From Cellulomonas gilvus ATCC 13127 (GTDB lineage Bacteria; Actinomycetota; Actinomycetes; Actinomycetales; Cellulomonadaceae): 64,000 bases of DNA. The stretch spans positions 2,542,001 to 2,606,000 of the forward strand of contig NC_015671.1 in NCBI RefSeq assembly GCF_000218545.1. The letters run 5' to 3'. Shown here one piece after another: positions 35,457-44,721 of the stretch; the first letter of the stretch is position 1, and every line of letters starts with the position of its first letter. The position numbers were made by a program, and so were the translations under genes. Below the pieces are notes generated by a model, which saw nothing but the letters and a program-made list of their open reading frames with translations, made no database searches and was not told the DNA's origin.

Positions 35457-36266
35457 ATGAGCCTGCGCACCGGGTACGACGACGACCTCCGCCTCGCGCA
35501 CGTGATCGCCGACCAGGTGGACTCCCTGACGATGTCCCGGTTCAAGGCGCTGGACCTGCGCGTCGAGACCAAGCCCGACCTGACGCCCGTCTCGGACGCC
35601 GACCGCACGGCCGAGGAGCTGGTGCGCAGCCAGCTGGCCCGGGCCCGCCCGCGTGACGCGGTGCACGGCGAGGAGCTGCCCGACACGGGCCACGGGCCGC
35701 GCCGCTGGGTGGTGGACCCCATCGACGGCACCAAGAACTTCGTGCGCGGCGTCCCCGTGTGGGCGACGCTGATCGCGCTGCTCGACGGCGACCAGGTGGT
35801 CGTCGGCCTGGTCAGCGCGCCCGCGCTGGGGCGCCGGTGGTGGGCCGCGCAGGGCTCGGGCGCGTGGACGGGCCGGTCGCTGGCCGCCGCGACGCGCATC
35901 CAGGTCTCGCAGGTGGACCGCCTCGAGGACGCGTCGTTCTCCTACTCGAGCCTGACCGGCTGGGAGGAGCGCGACCGGCTGCCGCACGTGCTCGACCTCA
36001 TGCGACGCGTCTGGCGCACGCGCGCGTACGGCGACTTCTGGTCCTACGTGCTGGTGGCCGAGGGCGCCGTGGACGTCGCGGCCGAGCCCGAGCTGTCGCT
36101 GCACGACATGGCCGCGCTGGTCCCGATCGTCACCGAGGCAGGCGGCCGGTTCACGTCGGTCCGCGGTGTGCCCGGACCGTTCGGCGGATCTGCGCTCGCG
36201 ACCAACGGCCGGCTGCACGACGACGCGCTCGCGCTCCTCGACCCGCTGCCGGGCGTGCACCTCTAG
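35457..36266 (+). CDS. hisN: Histidinol-phosphatase (inositol-monophosphatase family)
   Basis: A 269-residue magnesium-dependent phosphatase for the penultimate step of histidine synthesis in actinobacteria. It has the inositol-monophosphatase metal site: the Glu-Glu of AVHGEELPDTG (about residues 68-69), DPIDGTKNF near 84-92 and HDMAALVPIVTEAGG near 215-229, whose Asp is the third metal ligand. SDADRTAEELV is the family N-terminal motif. A GTG six bases upstream (35451) is possible, but the ATG at 35457 is at leaderless distance from TACGGT. Its TAG stop shares the tetramer CTAG with the stop of the convergent HAD gene. Confidence 0.9.
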   Translation: MSLRTGYDDDLRLAHVIADQVDSLTMSRFKALDLRVETKPDLTPVSDADRTAEELVRSQLARARPRDAVHGEELPDTGHGPRRWVVDPIDGTKNFVRGVPVWATLIALLDGDQVVVGLVSAPALGRRWWAAQGSGAWTGRSLAAATRIQVSQVDRLEDASFSYSSLTGWEERDRLPHVLDLMRRVWRTRAYGDFWSYVLVAEGAVDVAAEPELSLHDMAALVPIVTEAGGRFTSVRGVPGPFGGSALATNGRLHDDALALLDPLPGVHL

Positions 36267-37054
36267 GTCCGGGGCAGTCCCAGGGCGCCCGGGAGCTCGT
36301 CGAGCGACGTGATCCGGACGACGCCCGTCACCGTCGCCTCGTCGACCGGGCGACGGCGCGCGCCGGGCCGGTCGATCCAGACACCCATCAGGCCCGCGTC
36401 ACGCGCGGCGAGCGCGTCCACGTCGGCCTCGTCGCCCACGTACGCCGTGCGCGCCGGGTGGGTCCCGAGTCGGCGGCACGCCTCGAGGAACACGCGCGGA
36501 TCGGGCTTGCCGACGCCGAGCGTGTCCACGCCCACGAGCAGCGGCACGCGGTCCAGCAGGCCGGCCTTCTCGAGCTTGGCGGTCTGCAGCGCGGTGCCCG
36601 CGTTGGAGAGGGCACCGATCGCGAGGCCGGCGTCGAGCAACGCGGTCAGCGCCGCCTCGGTCTCGTGGTGCGCCGCCCATGCGGCACGGAAGCCCGCGTC
36701 GAACACCGCGTTCCACGCGACGAAGTCCTCGTCGGAGAGCACGGGTCCGCTGAACGCCGCGTGCAGGTCGTTCGCGCGGAGCATCTTCTGGTGCTCGTAC
36801 GTGTCGAGCCCGCTGGTGTAGCGGCGGTAGCGATGGTGCGGGTCCTCGCGCCACATCGCGACGACCGCCCGGAGCCGCGCCTCGGCCTCGTCGGCGGGCA
36901 GCGGCGGCAGGTAGTGCTCCGCCACACCCGCGAGCGCCGCGGCGAACGCCGTGCGCGTGTCGACGATGGTGTCGTCGATGTCGAACAGGACGCCGTCGAC
37001 GAGCAGGCCGGAGCTCGTCGTCGCGCTCGTCGACGTTCCGGTGCCCGCCGTCAC
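36263..37054 (-). CDS. HAD-family hydrolase
   Basis: A 263-residue haloacid-dehalogenase superfamily phosphatase. Motif I is [13 protein letters not shown] (about residues 20-32; Asp nucleophile and Asp two later), motif II is LSNAGT, motif III is the lysine in [10 protein letters not shown], and motif IV is [17 protein letters not shown]. It has a large helical cap and is of the phosphoglycolate-phosphatase/YjjG-like type; the substrate is unknown. The GTG start overlaps the gltX stop by four bases, so it is co-translated with gltX. Confidence 0.88.
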   Translation of the reverse strand: MTAGTGTSTSATTSSGLLVDGVLFDIDDTIVDTRTAFAAALAGVAEHYLPPLPADEAEARLRAVVAMWREDPHHRYRRYTSGLDTYEHQKMLRANDLHAAFSGPVLSDEDFVAWNAVFDAGFRAAWAAHHETEAALTALLDAGLAIGALSNAGTALQTAKLEKAGLLDRVPLLVGVDTLGVGKPDPRVFLEACRRLGTHPARTAYVGDEADVDALAARDAGLMGVWIDRPGARRRPVDEATVTGVVRITSLDELPGALGLPRT

Positions 37055-38577
37055 GGGGCCGTCGGCAGCGACGCGCGCAGCGACGCGATGCGGGCCAGCG
37101 TCGAGTCCTTGCCGAGCAGCTCCATCGACTCGAACAGCGGCGGCGAGACGCGCCGGCCCGTGACCGCGACGCGCAGCGGCGTGAACGCGAACCGCGCCTT
37201 GATCCCGAGCCCGGCCTCGTCCACCAGGGCGGCCGTGAGCGCGGCCTGGGTCGCGTCGGGCGTGAAGCCGTCCGCCGGGACGTCCGCGAGCACCTGCGCG
37301 GAGACGTCGAGCACCTGCGCCGCCTCGGCCCGCAGGGCCGCGCGCGCGTCGTCGACCACGTGCAGCTCGTCGTCGGGCACGAACAGGAAGCCGAGCATCC
37401 CCACGGCCTCGCCCAGCAGCGTCATGCGCTCCTGGACCAGCGGCGCGGCACGCGTGAGCAGGTCCTGGTGCGGCGCGGCCAGGTCGGCGAACGAGTGCGC
37501 GGGGACCAGACCCGCGGCGTGCAGGTAGGGCACCAGCCGGTCGCGGAAGTCCTCGGCCCCCAGGAGGCGCACGTGCGCACCGTTGATGGCCTCGGCCTTC
37601 TTGAGGTCGAACCGCGCGGGGTTGGGGTTGACGTCGTGCACGTCGAACGCGGCCACCAGCTCCTCGACCGTGAAGATGTCGCGGTCCGCGGACAGGCCCC
37701 AGCCCAGCAGGGACAGGTAGTTGAGCAGGCCCTCGGGCGTGAAGCCGCGGTCCCGGTGCAGGAACAGGTTCGACTCGGGGTCGCGCTTGGAGAGCTTCTT
37801 GTTGCCCTCCCCCATGACGTACGGCAGGTGGCCGAACTGCGGCATGACCGTGGCCACGCCCAGGTCCAGCAGCGCGCGGTACAGCGCGACCTGGCGCGGC
37901 GTGGAGGACAGCAGGTCCTCGCCGCGCAGCACGTGCGTGATGCCCATGAGCGCGTCGTCGACCGGGTTGACCAGGGTGTAGAGCGGGTGGCCGTTCGCGC
38001 GCACGATCACGTAGTCCGGCACCGAACCGGCCTTGAACGTGACATCGCCGCGCACCAGGTCGGTGAACGTCAGGTCGTCGTCGGGCATGCGCAGCCGGAT
38101 GACGGGCTCGCGGCCCTCCTCGCGGTAGGCGAGGCGCTGCGCGTCGGTCAGGTCACGGTCGAACCCGTCGTACCCGAGCTTCGGGTCGCGGCCCGCGGCA
38201 CGGTGCCGCGCCTCGACCTCCTCGGGCGTCGTCCACGACTCGTACGCGTAGCCGCCCTCGAGCAGCCGCGCGACGACGTCGCGGTACAGGTCGTAGCGCT
38301 GCGACTGGCGGTACGGCTCGTGCGGGCCGCCCACCTCGACGCCCTCGTCCCAGTCCAGGCCGAGCCAGCGCAGCGCCTCCAGGAGCATCTGGTAGCTCTC
38401 CTCGGAGTCGCGCGCCGCGTCCGTGTCCTCGATGCGGAAGACGAACGTGCCGCCCGTGTGCCGCGCGTACGCCCAGTTGAACAGCGCCGTGCGGATCAGG
38501 CCGACGTGCGGCAGACCGGTCGGGGAGGGGCAGAAGCGGACGCGCACGGCGGAGCCGTCGAGGGCGGGGGTGGTCAC
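37051..38577 (-). CDS. gltX: Glutamyl-tRNA synthetase
   Basis: A 508-residue class I aminoacyl-tRNA synthetase. The HIGH-type motif is [20 protein letters not shown] (GLPHVGL) near residues 16-33. The KMSKS-type motif reads KKLSKRD near residue 257, and [14 protein letters not shown] near 48 is the family's second signature. There is no sign of the nondiscriminating split; the anticodon-binding region is complete. The GTG at 38577 follows TAGCCT by seven bases. It lies upstream of the HAD gene and downstream of the FAH-like gene on the same strand. Confidence 0.95.
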   Translation of the reverse strand: MTTPALDGSAVRVRFCPSPTGLPHVGLIRTALFNWAYARHTGGTFVFRIEDTDAARDSEESYQMLLEALRWLGLDWDEGVEVGGPHEPYRQSQRYDLYRDVVARLLEGGYAYESWTTPEEVEARHRAAGRDPKLGYDGFDRDLTDAQRLAYREEGREPVIRLRMPDDDLTFTDLVRGDVTFKAGSVPDYVIVRANGHPLYTLVNPVDDALMGITHVLRGEDLLSSTPRQVALYRALLDLGVATVMPQFGHLPYVMGEGNKKLSKRDPESNLFLHRDRGFTPEGLLNYLSLLGWGLSADRDIFTVEELVAAFDVHDVNPNPARFDLKKAEAINGAHVRLLGAEDFRDRLVPYLHAAGLVPAHSFADLAAPHQDLLTRAAPLVQERMTLLGEAVGMLGFLFVPDDELHVVDDARAALRAEAAQVLDVSAQVLADVPADGFTPDATQAALTAALVDEAGLGIKARFAFTPLRVAVTGRRVSPPLFESMELLGKDSTLARIASLRASLPTAP

Positions 38578-38584
38578 GGGGTCC

Positions 38585-38590
38585 AGGCTA
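38585..38590 (-). promoter_or_regulatory. -10 hexamer of gltX
   Basis: TAGCCT, seven bases before the GTG at 38577. Confidence 0.5.
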
Positions 38591-38612
38591 GTGGCGTCCG
38601 GGCACCCGGACG

Positions 38613-39398
38613 TCAGCGCCGGCGCAGCACCGGGTTGCGCAGGACGCCGATCTCCTCGACCTCGCACTCGACCACGTCGCGGTCGACGACGGGCCCCACG
38701 CCCGCGGGCGTGCCCGTGAGGATCACGTCGCCCGGGAGCAGCGTGAAGACCTCGCTGACGTACGAGACGAGGTAGGCGGTGTCGAACACCATCTGCGACG
38801 TGCGGCCGTCCTGGCGCGCCTCGCCGTTGACGCGCGAGCGGACCGCGAGGTCCTCGACGTCGAGCCCCGGCACGATCCACGGCCCGAGCGGGCACGATCC
38901 GTCGAAGCCCTTGGCGCGCGTCCACTGGTCGTCGCTGCGCTGGATGTCCCGCGCCGTGACGTCGTTGGCCACGGTGAAGCCGAACACGTGGTCGAGCGCA
39001 CGCTCGGGCGGCACGTCCTTGGTGACCTTGCCGATCACCACGGCCAGCTCCGCCTCGTGCTCGACGTGCTCGGTCCAGTCCGGCAGCAGGATCGGGTCGT
39101 CCGGGCCGATCACGGTGGTGTTCGGCTTGAGGAACAGCAGCGGCTGCGTGGGCACCGCGACGCCGTGCTCGGCCGCGTGGTCGGCGTAGTTGCGGCCCAC
39201 GCCGACGATCTTCGAGCGCGGGATCACGGGTGCCAGCAGGCGCACCGCGTCGTCGTCCAGCGGGACGCGCTCGCCCGTGGGCTGCACGGGCGTGTAGATC
39301 GGGTCGCCCGTGATGACGACGAGCTCCTCGGACCCGGGCTCGCCCTCGACCAGGGCGAAGCGGGGGTCCCCGCCGGTGGTGAACCTCGCGATGCGCAC
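38613..39398 (-). CDS. Fumarylacetoacetate hydrolase (FAH) family protein
   Basis: A 261-residue metal-dependent enzyme of the FAH superfamily, which includes 2-hydroxyhepta-2,4-diene-1,7-dioate isomerases, acylpyruvases and oxaloacetate decarboxylases. Motifs: [30 protein letters not shown], the metal-binding [12 protein letters not shown] (Glu-x-Glu), [14 protein letters not shown] and [16 protein letters not shown] near the C-terminus. The N-terminal domain of about 60 residues is typical of the YcgM type. GTG 39398 follows TAGGGT (39410-39405) by six bases. The precise substrate cannot be set. Confidence 0.88.
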   Translation of the reverse strand: MRIARFTTGGDPRFALVEGEPGSEELVVITGDPIYTPVQPTGERVPLDDDAVRLLAPVIPRSKIVGVGRNYADHAAEHGVAVPTQPLLFLKPNTTVIGPDDPILLPDWTEHVEHEAELAVVIGKVTKDVPPERALDHVFGFTVANDVTARDIQRSDDQWTRAKGFDGSCPLGPWIVPGLDVEDLAVRSRVNGEARQDGRTSQMVFDTAYLVSYVSEVFTLLPGDVILTGTPAGVGPVVDRDVVECEVEEIGVLRNPVLRRR

Positions 39399-39404
39399 GG
39401 GACC

Positions 39405-39410
39405 ACCCTA
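39405..39410 (-). promoter_or_regulatory. -10 hexamer of the FAH-family gene
   Basis: TAGGGT, six bases before the GTG at 39398. Confidence 0.5.
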
Positions 39411-39425
39411 CGGGCGACCCGCGGG

Positions 39426-40241
39426 TCAGACGCGCGCCAGCACCTCGCCGTGCAGCACCGCGAACCAGCCCTCGGGCTGCCTGCCCCACTCGTGCCAGCC
39501 GTCGGCGAGCTGCTCCAGGCCCACCTCGTCCGCCAGCCCGTGCTCGATGGCCTGCTGCGCGAAGTTCGACGCGACGCAGCGGTCCGCCCACAGACCCGCC
39601 CACCAGGTGCGGTCCTCGGGCGTCGCGTAGCACCACACGCCCGCGCTGGGTGCGATGCCCGCGGGGTCGAAGCCCGCCGCGCGCACCCAGGAGAGCAGGC
39701 GACGGCCCGCGTCGGCATCGGCGCCGTTCGCCTGCGTGACCTCGTGGTAGAGCGCGGACCACTCGTCGAGGCCCGCCGACGGCGGGAACCACGTCATCCC
39801 CGCGTAGTCCGCGTCCCGGACCGCGACGACGCCGCCCGGGCGCGTGACGCGCTTCATCTCGCGCAGTGCCGCGACCGGGTCCGTCAGGTGCTGGAGCACC
39901 TGGTGCGCGTGCACGACGTCGAACGACTCGTCGTCGAACGGCAGCGCGTACGCGTCCGCGGCGTCGAACGTGACGTTGATCGCACCGGCGTCCGCGGCCG
40001 CCTTGCGGGCGATCTCGACGACGGCCGACGACGCGTCGATGCCGACGACCTCACCGGGTGCGACGCGCTGGGCGAGGTCGATCGTCACCGTGCCCGGACC
40101 GCAGCCGACATCCAGCAGGCGCTGCCCCGGCTCGAGCGCGGGCAGCAGGTACGCGGCCGAGTTGGCGGCGGTCCGCCAGCGGTGGGAGCGCAGCACGGAC
40201 TCGTGGTGGCCGTGCACGTACACGTCGGGGCGGGTGCTCAC
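39426..40241 (-). CDS. Class I SAM-dependent methyltransferase
   Basis: A 271-residue enzyme with a Rossmann-like SAM site: motif [17 protein letters not shown], motif [10 protein letters not shown], motif [16 protein letters not shown], motif [17 protein letters not shown] and [11 protein letters not shown]. It resembles the UbiE/Methyltransf_11 group. The substrate is unknown. GTG 40241 follows TACTCT (40252-40247) by five bases. It is followed on the same strand by the FAH gene 28 bases later. Confidence 0.88.
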   Translation of the reverse strand: MSTRPDVYVHGHHESVLRSHRWRTAANSAAYLLPALEPGQRLLDVGCGPGTVTIDLAQRVAPGEVVGIDASSAVVEIARKAAADAGAINVTFDAADAYALPFDDESFDVVHAHQVLQHLTDPVAALREMKRVTRPGGVVAVRDADYAGMTWFPPSAGLDEWSALYHEVTQANGADADAGRRLLSWVRAAGFDPAGIAPSAGVWCYATPEDRTWWAGLWADRCVASNFAQQAIEHGLADEVGLEQLADGWHEWGRQPEGWFAVLHGEVLARV

Positions 40242-40246
40242 ACATG

Positions 40247-40252
40247 AGAGTA
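40247..40252 (-). promoter_or_regulatory. -10 hexamer of the methyltransferase gene
   Basis: TACTCT, five bases before the GTG at 40241. Confidence 0.4.
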
Positions 40253-40355
40253 GGGCTCAGCGGGCCGTGTGGATCAAGGCCCGGGACGATCTGGTCCACG
40301 ATCCGAGACGTGCGGGTCCCCGACCGCCCTCCGCGGCCGCAGCGGCCCCACCCCG

Positions 40356-40361
40356 TACCGT
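40356..40361 (+). promoter_or_regulatory. -10 hexamer of the membrane acyltransferase-like gene
   Basis: TACCGT, six bases before the GTG at 40368. Confidence 0.5.
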
Positions 40362-40367
40362 CGGTAC

Positions 40368-41399
40368 GTGGACCGGGTGCCGGGGATCGACGTCGCGCGC
40401 GGGCTCGCCGTGCTCGGCATGATGACCGCGCACGTCGGGCCGGACTGGTCGGCGCACGCGCCCGCCGCGGCCGCGGTGGTCGACCTCGCGGACGGGCGGC
40501 CGTCCGCGCTGTTCGTCGTGCTCGCCGGCCTCTCGCTCGCGCTGCTCTCCGGCGGGCCCACGCCCGCCCGGGACCGCGACCTCACGCGTGCGCGGGTCCG
40601 GATCGCGGTGCGTGCGGTGGTCGTGCTGGGTGTCGGCCTCGTGCTCGAGGCGCTCGGCACGCCCGTCCTGGTGATCCTGCCCACGTACGCGGTGCTGTTC
40701 CTGCTGGGCTGCCTGGTCCTGCGGTGGCCGGTGCGCGCGCTCGTGACCGCCGCGGCGCTCGTCGCGCTCGTGGCGCCCGCGGTGCGGGACGCGCTCGGCG
40801 TGCGCACGGACGCGACCGACGTCGGCGGGGTCGTCGGCCTGCTCGTCGGGCCGCACTACCCCGCGCTGGTCTGGGCGGCGTATCTGCTCGCGGGCCTGGC
40901 GCTCGGCCGGTGCGACCTCGGGGCACGGGCCGTGCGGTGGCGCACGGCCGTGGTCGGCGCCGCGCTCGGCGTCGTCGGCTACGGCGGCGGGTGGGTCGCG
41001 CAGCAGGTGCTTCCCGGGTCGGTGCTGACCTCGACCGCGCCCCACTCGTCGTCGACGTTCGAGGTGGTGGGCAACACCGGCGTCGCGCTGCTCGTCGTCG
41101 CGCTCGCCGTGGGCCTGGCGCCGCGCGCGCCGCACCTGGCCGCACCCGTCGCCGCCGTGGGCGCGCTCGCGTTCACGGCGTACACGGTCCACGTCGTCGC
41201 CATCGCGCTGCTCGGGGACCACGTCGTCTGGCAGCCGACCACCGCCGTGTGGCTCGCGTTTCTGCTCACGACGACGGCGCTGTGCTGGGCGTGGCGCGCG
41301 ACACTCGGCCGCGGCCCCCTCGAGCGCGGGATGCACGCGCTCTCCGCGGGCCTCGCGGACGCCCTGGTGCCGCACCGTCGCGAGCCCGTGCCCCGCTGA
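40368..41399 (+). CDS. DUF1624/HGSNAT-like multispanning membrane protein
   Basis: A 343-residue integral membrane protein with about ten helices. RVPGIDVARGLAVLGMMTAH at the N-terminus and SALFVVLAGLSLALLSGG are the family signature of heparan-alpha-glucosaminide N-acetyltransferase-like (DUF1624/DUF418-related) proteins; the histidine after the first helix is a candidate acyl acceptor. FTAYTVHVVAIAL is the DUF418-like C-terminal motif. It probably transfers acyl groups at the membrane, but the substrate is unknown. GTG 40368 lies at leaderless distance from TACCGT. Confidence 0.8.
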   Translation: MDRVPGIDVARGLAVLGMMTAHVGPDWSAHAPAAAAVVDLADGRPSALFVVLAGLSLALLSGGPTPARDRDLTRARVRIAVRAVVVLGVGLVLEALGTPVLVILPTYAVLFLLGCLVLRWPVRALVTAAALVALVAPAVRDALGVRTDATDVGGVVGLLVGPHYPALVWAAYLLAGLALGRCDLGARAVRWRTAVVGAALGVVGYGGGWVAQQVLPGSVLTSTAPHSSSTFEVVGNTGVALLVVALAVGLAPRAPHLAAPVAAVGALAFTAYTVHVVAIALLGDHVVWQPTTAVWLAFLLTTTALCWAWRATLGRGPLERGMHALSAGLADALVPHRREPVPR

Positions 41400-41408
41400 G
41401 GCGTCTCC

Positions 41409-41414
41409 TACCCT
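41409..41414 (+). promoter_or_regulatory. -10 hexamer of the glycosylase-like gene
   Basis: TACCCT, seven bases before the ATG at 41422. Confidence 0.5.
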
Positions 41415-41421
41415 GGGAGCC

Positions 41422-42315
41422 ATGACCGTCCAGGCCGAGCTCGTCGCGCTGCCGCCCGACGAGTGGCGCGCCCGGGCCGACACGCACGCCGCGCGCGCCG
41501 ATGCGCTCACCGCAGGTCACCGCGCACGCCGGGCGCGGGGCGAACGGCACGCGATCGAGGACTTCCTGTACGAGTACTACCCCGCCAAGCCGGCCCAGCT
41601 GCGCCGCTGGCACCCGGGCGCGGGCGTCGCGCTGGACCCGGAGCCCGGCGGCCCTGCCCCGCACGCCGCGTGGCGGTGGTACCGCGTGGACGACGACGGG
41701 CGCACGTCGGTGGACACCGCGACGTGGTGCGAGGAGCGCGGCGAGACGCTCCGGTACGTCACCGAGCTGCTGGCCGCGACCGCGGCACGTCCCGCCGCCA
41801 CCGGGTGCTTCGGATTGCACGAGTGGGCGATGGTCTACCGCGAGGACACCCACCGGCACCCGCTCCCGCTGCGCCTCGGCGGCGCGGGGACCGACGCCGT
41901 GGTCGAGGGCCACCGCATCCGGTGCACGCACTTCGACGCGTTCCGCTTCTTCACGCCCGCGGCCGTCGGCCGCAACACGCTCCAGCCCACGCGCACCACC
42001 CAGCCGTCGCTCGAGCAGCCCGGCTGCCTGCACGCTGCGATGGACTGCTACAAGTGGGCGCTCAAGCTCGGCCCGCTGGTGCCGGGCGAGCTGCTGCTCG
42101 ACTGCTTCGAGCTCGCGCGCGAGATCCGCACCACCGACATGCAGGCCTCGCCGTACGACGTGTCGTCGTACGGGCTCGGGCCCGTTGCGATCGAGACGCC
42201 TGAGGGCAAGGCCGAATACGTCCGGCGTCAGCGCGACTACGCGGCCCGCTCCAATGCGCTCCGTAGTCGGCTCATCGATGCGTGCGCCGTCGCCCGAGGA
42301 GTGCCGCCGACCTGA
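41422..42315 (+). CDS. Conserved protein often named 3-methyladenine DNA glycosylase; hybrid 3' end
   Basis: A 297-residue cytoplasmic protein conserved in actinobacteria. Databases commonly label this family '3-methyladenine DNA glycosylase', but no helix-hairpin-helix or catalytic motif is visible, so activity is unproven. Recognisable blocks are RHAIEDFLYEYYPAKPAQLR, GLHEWAMVYR, FDAFRFFTPAAVGRN, DCYKWALKLGPLVPGELLLD and SSYGLGPVAIETPEGKAEYV. The last 93 codons occur again at 46499-46776. Beyond about 42180 this gene drifts from that copy, and its wobble positions are less G/C-rich. The 3' end therefore seems to have come with the downstream island, making this a hybrid but intact gene. Confidence 0.75.
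   Translation: MTVQAELVALPPDEWRARADTHAARADALTAGHRARRARGERHAIEDFLYEYYPAKPAQLRRWHPGAGVALDPEPGGPAPHAAWRWYRVDDDGRTSVDTATWCEERGETLRYVTELLAATAARPAATGCFGLHEWAMVYREDTHRHPLPLRLGGAGTDAVVEGHRIRCTHFDAFRFFTPAAVGRNTLQPTRTTQPSLEQPGCLHAAMDCYKWALKLGPLVPGELLLDCFELAREIRTTDMQASPYDVSSYGLGPVAIETPEGKAEYVRRQRDYAARSNALRSRLIDACAVARGVPPT
42038..42178 (+). repeat. Left direct repeat of the NAD-salvage island
   Basis: 141 bases within the glycosylase-like gene, repeated at 46499-46639 with two mismatches (42049 and 42146). The central 96 bases (42050-42145) are identical. Identity drops outside the repeat on both sides. The spacing between copies is 4,461 bases. Confidence 0.85.
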
Positions 42316-42379
42316 GGCCATGCGGGGCCTCGTCGATTCTTCCTCGATCACCGCTGTCGTTCACGGCACACTTCGGCAT

Positions 42380-43912
42380 GTGACCAGCACAGACGACGCA
42401 CGGGCGTTGGCACGCGCAGTCGTCGAGGCGGCGGCCAACGGCAGTGAGCAGGAAGCCGCCGAGCTACTGCTCGACGGCCTCGACGGTCGCGCTTGGCTTG
42501 CGCTCGACCAGGCAGCGCGCGCATTCGACTGGCGGACCGGCCGTGCACCCGTGAGCGGTCCGGTGCCGAGTCTGGGCATCGCACGCACCGGGGCCGAGCT
42601 CCTGACACTGATCGCCGCAAGCCTGCACGTGGACGGTCGCATCCGGCAGCGTGCGGTCGAGGCACTCGCCTCGGTCGATGCGCCTCTCGCAGCCAGCGCT
42701 CTCACCGTTCGCGCCCTCGACCACGTCGCCCAGGTACGCGGCCCGGCCCTGGAGGCGACGTTTGCGCGCCTCGACTTGGCGCACGCCGAGCCAATCCTCG
42801 AGATCCTGATCGCCGGCCGCGAACGCGACTCGGCACGACGCATGCTTGCGAGTGCGATCGAGAGCCTGGGCCGGCGGTACTCGGTTGCAGAGATCGCTGC
42901 CCGACTGACGGTGAGCCCGCGACGAGGCGTGCGCCGGTGGGCCTTCACCTTCGTGCACCGTGAAGACGGCATGACCGCAGACGACCTCGCCGAGGCCGCC
43001 AGGAGCAACGGCGACCAGTGGGTGCGAGCGTCGTGCGCAGAGTGGCTCTCTCACACGAACCCCGAGCGGCTGGGCGCGCTGCTCGACGCGACATCGGTGG
43101 AGGCGCGCCTCATTGCGATCGCGCGCGTGCCCGATGCTCTGCTCACGGCCGCTGCTCTGGATGGGCTCCTCGTCGACCGAGCTGCACGGGTGCGTGAGAT
43201 CGCTAGGACTCGAGCGAGGCGCCGCGGAGTCGACGTCGCATCGCACTACCGCCGCCTCGCGGCAGGTGAGCCGACACCCCGCGAGCTCGTCGCGTGCCTG
43301 GACGGCCTCGCGTGGAGCGGCGACGTGCAGGACATCACTTTCGCCGTGGGTGCGCTCAGTCACGGCGCAGTTCAGGTCCGCGCGGCCGCAATCTCGGCTG
43401 TCGTCGCGCGGGCCGACTCGGCGACCGCGGTCCAGGCCATCGGGCCGTGCCTGGTCGACCCGAGCGCTCGCATCAGCTCAGTCGCAGCCCGCGCTCTCGC
43501 CAGAGCCGGCGCGGCGCCCGAGGTTGCCGCGAACGCCTGGGCATCCGACCTCGTCTCCAGCCGCCGGGTCGCGTGGCGCCTGACTCGCGTTTCGGGCGGG
43601 TGGAACCGGGTGGAGGCCGACCTTCGGGCCTCGTGCGACCGCGATGCTTCACTCGCTGGACTTGGTCGTGCTGGCGTTCGCAACTGGCTCGAAACTGCGG
43701 CCGCGACGACTTGGGAGCCGCTCTCCGACGTCCAGCGTGAGCGCATGGCGGCGCTCTTGCCGCTCTCCGGCCTGGACGAACGTCGTTCCGCTCTGCTCGC
43801 GTTCCACGCGGGTATCGCACGAACCGGGTCTACGCCCGACCGTCACCCCGCGGACAGCTCTCCTGACTCGCTTCGTCGGCCACGGTGGTGGCAACGCCTC
43901 ACGCGACGGTAG
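42380..43912 (+). CDS. HEAT-repeat protein of unknown function
   Basis: A 510-residue all-helical protein with repeated units of two helices, for example IRQRAVEALASVDAPLAASA, VRGPALEATFARLDLAHAE, VRASCAEWLSHTNPERLGAL and VRAAAISAVVARADSATAVQ. The spacing of about 30 residues and the VR-A-A pattern indicate HEAT/ARM-like solenoids, which bind proteins or nucleic acids. The tail is basic (RRPRWWQRLTRR). An ATG at 42320 would add 20 residues. The codon bias is weaker than in neighbours, suggesting transfer. No catalytic motif is seen. It is the first gene of the island. Confidence 0.7.
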   Translation: MTSTDDARALARAVVEAAANGSEQEAAELLLDGLDGRAWLALDQAARAFDWRTGRAPVSGPVPSLGIARTGAELLTLIAASLHVDGRIRQRAVEALASVDAPLAASALTVRALDHVAQVRGPALEATFARLDLAHAEPILEILIAGRERDSARRMLASAIESLGRRYSVAEIAARLTVSPRRGVRRWAFTFVHREDGMTADDLAEAARSNGDQWVRASCAEWLSHTNPERLGALLDATSVEARLIAIARVPDALLTAAALDGLLVDRAARVREIARTRARRRGVDVASHYRRLAAGEPTPRELVACLDGLAWSGDVQDITFAVGALSHGAVQVRAAAISAVVARADSATAVQAIGPCLVDPSARISSVAARALARAGAAPEVAANAWASDLVSSRRVAWRLTRVSGGWNRVEADLRASCDRDASLAGLGRAGVRNWLETAAATTWEPLSDVQRERMAALLPLSGLDERRSALLAFHAGIARTGSTPDRHPADSSPDSLRRPRWWQRLTRR

Positions 43913-43944
43913 TGCGGCCGCGCCGGCGTCCGATCGAGAGATCT

Positions 43945-43964
43945 TTAACGCAGTCTTGCGTTAA
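43945..43964. promoter_or_regulatory. Candidate NrtR operator upstream of pnuC
   Basis: The perfect inverted repeat TTAACGCA-GTCT-TGCGTTAA lies 55 bases before the pnuC start. TACGGT at 43970-43975 is a likely -10, so the palindrome covers the -35 region. The operon encodes an NrtR-type repressor. Confidence 0.7.
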
Positions 43965-44019
43965 TGCGGTACGGTGGCGACATCACATCCGGTGATGGAC
44001 CACTTGAGAGGCCGATCGC

Positions 44020-44721
44020 ATGCTCCTCGAGATCGACATCCCTGAAGGGGCGGCGGGTCCCGCCGGCCGCACCGCGCCAGGCCGACGCGACGTCGTCGTC
44101 GCCGTCGCGGCAGCCGCCCTGCTGACCGCCGCGAGCTACGGCCTCGGCATCGCCGCGGGGTGGATCTCCGGGGTCGAGTGGCTCGAGGCGCTCGCCGTCG
44201 CCACGTCGTACGCCAGCACGGCGCTGTGCATCGTCCAGAGGCGGTTCAACTACGTCTTCGGCGCGGTGAGCACGGCGCTGTACGCCGCCCTCTTCTTCCG
44301 GCACGGGCTGGTCGCCTCCGCCTTCCTCAACGTCTACCTGACCCCACAGCTCGTGTACGGGTGGGTGCGCTGGCGGCGGGACGACCAGACGCGCCCGGTG
44401 ACGTGGCTGGTCCATGACAAGAAGTGGATCCCTGCGTACCTGGGAGTCACCGTCGTGGCGTACCTCGGCGGCGCCTGGCTGGTCGGACTCCTCGACGGCC
44501 AGCTGGCCTGGGCGGACTCCGCGATCCTGGCCGGCTCGATCCTCGCCCAGCTCCTCCTCGACAACAAGCGGATCGAGACCTGGTTCGTCTGGATCGCCGT
44601 CAACGTCATCGCCGTCTGGACGTACTTCACGGCTGGGCTCGTCGTCGCGGGCCTGCAGTACGTCATCTTCATCGGCACCGCCGTGCTCGGGTTCATCGCC
44701 TGGCTGCGGGCCACGCGATGA
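44020..44721 (+). CDS. pnuC: Nicotinamide riboside transporter PnuC
   Basis: A 233-residue membrane protein with seven predicted helices that lets nicotinamide riboside into the cell. Family features are FNYVFGAVSTALYAALFF, SAFLNVYLTPQLVYGWVRW, LLDNKRIETWFVWIAVNVIA (the WxxW motif) and the C-terminal VIFIGTAVLGFIAWL. The ATG at 44020 has a GAGAGG ribosome binding site. It overlaps nadR by ATGA. PnuC works by trapping: the NR kinase activity of NadR phosphorylates the incoming riboside. Control is probably by the operator at 43945-43964. Confidence 0.93.
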   Translation: MLLEIDIPEGAAGPAGRTAPGRRDVVVAVAAAALLTAASYGLGIAAGWISGVEWLEALAVATSYASTALCIVQRRFNYVFGAVSTALYAALFFRHGLVASAFLNVYLTPQLVYGWVRWRRDDQTRPVTWLVHDKKWIPAYLGVTVVAYLGGAWLVGLLDGQLAWADSAILAGSILAQLLLDNKRIETWFVWIAVNVIAVWTYFTAGLVVAGLQYVIFIGTAVLGFIAWLRATR

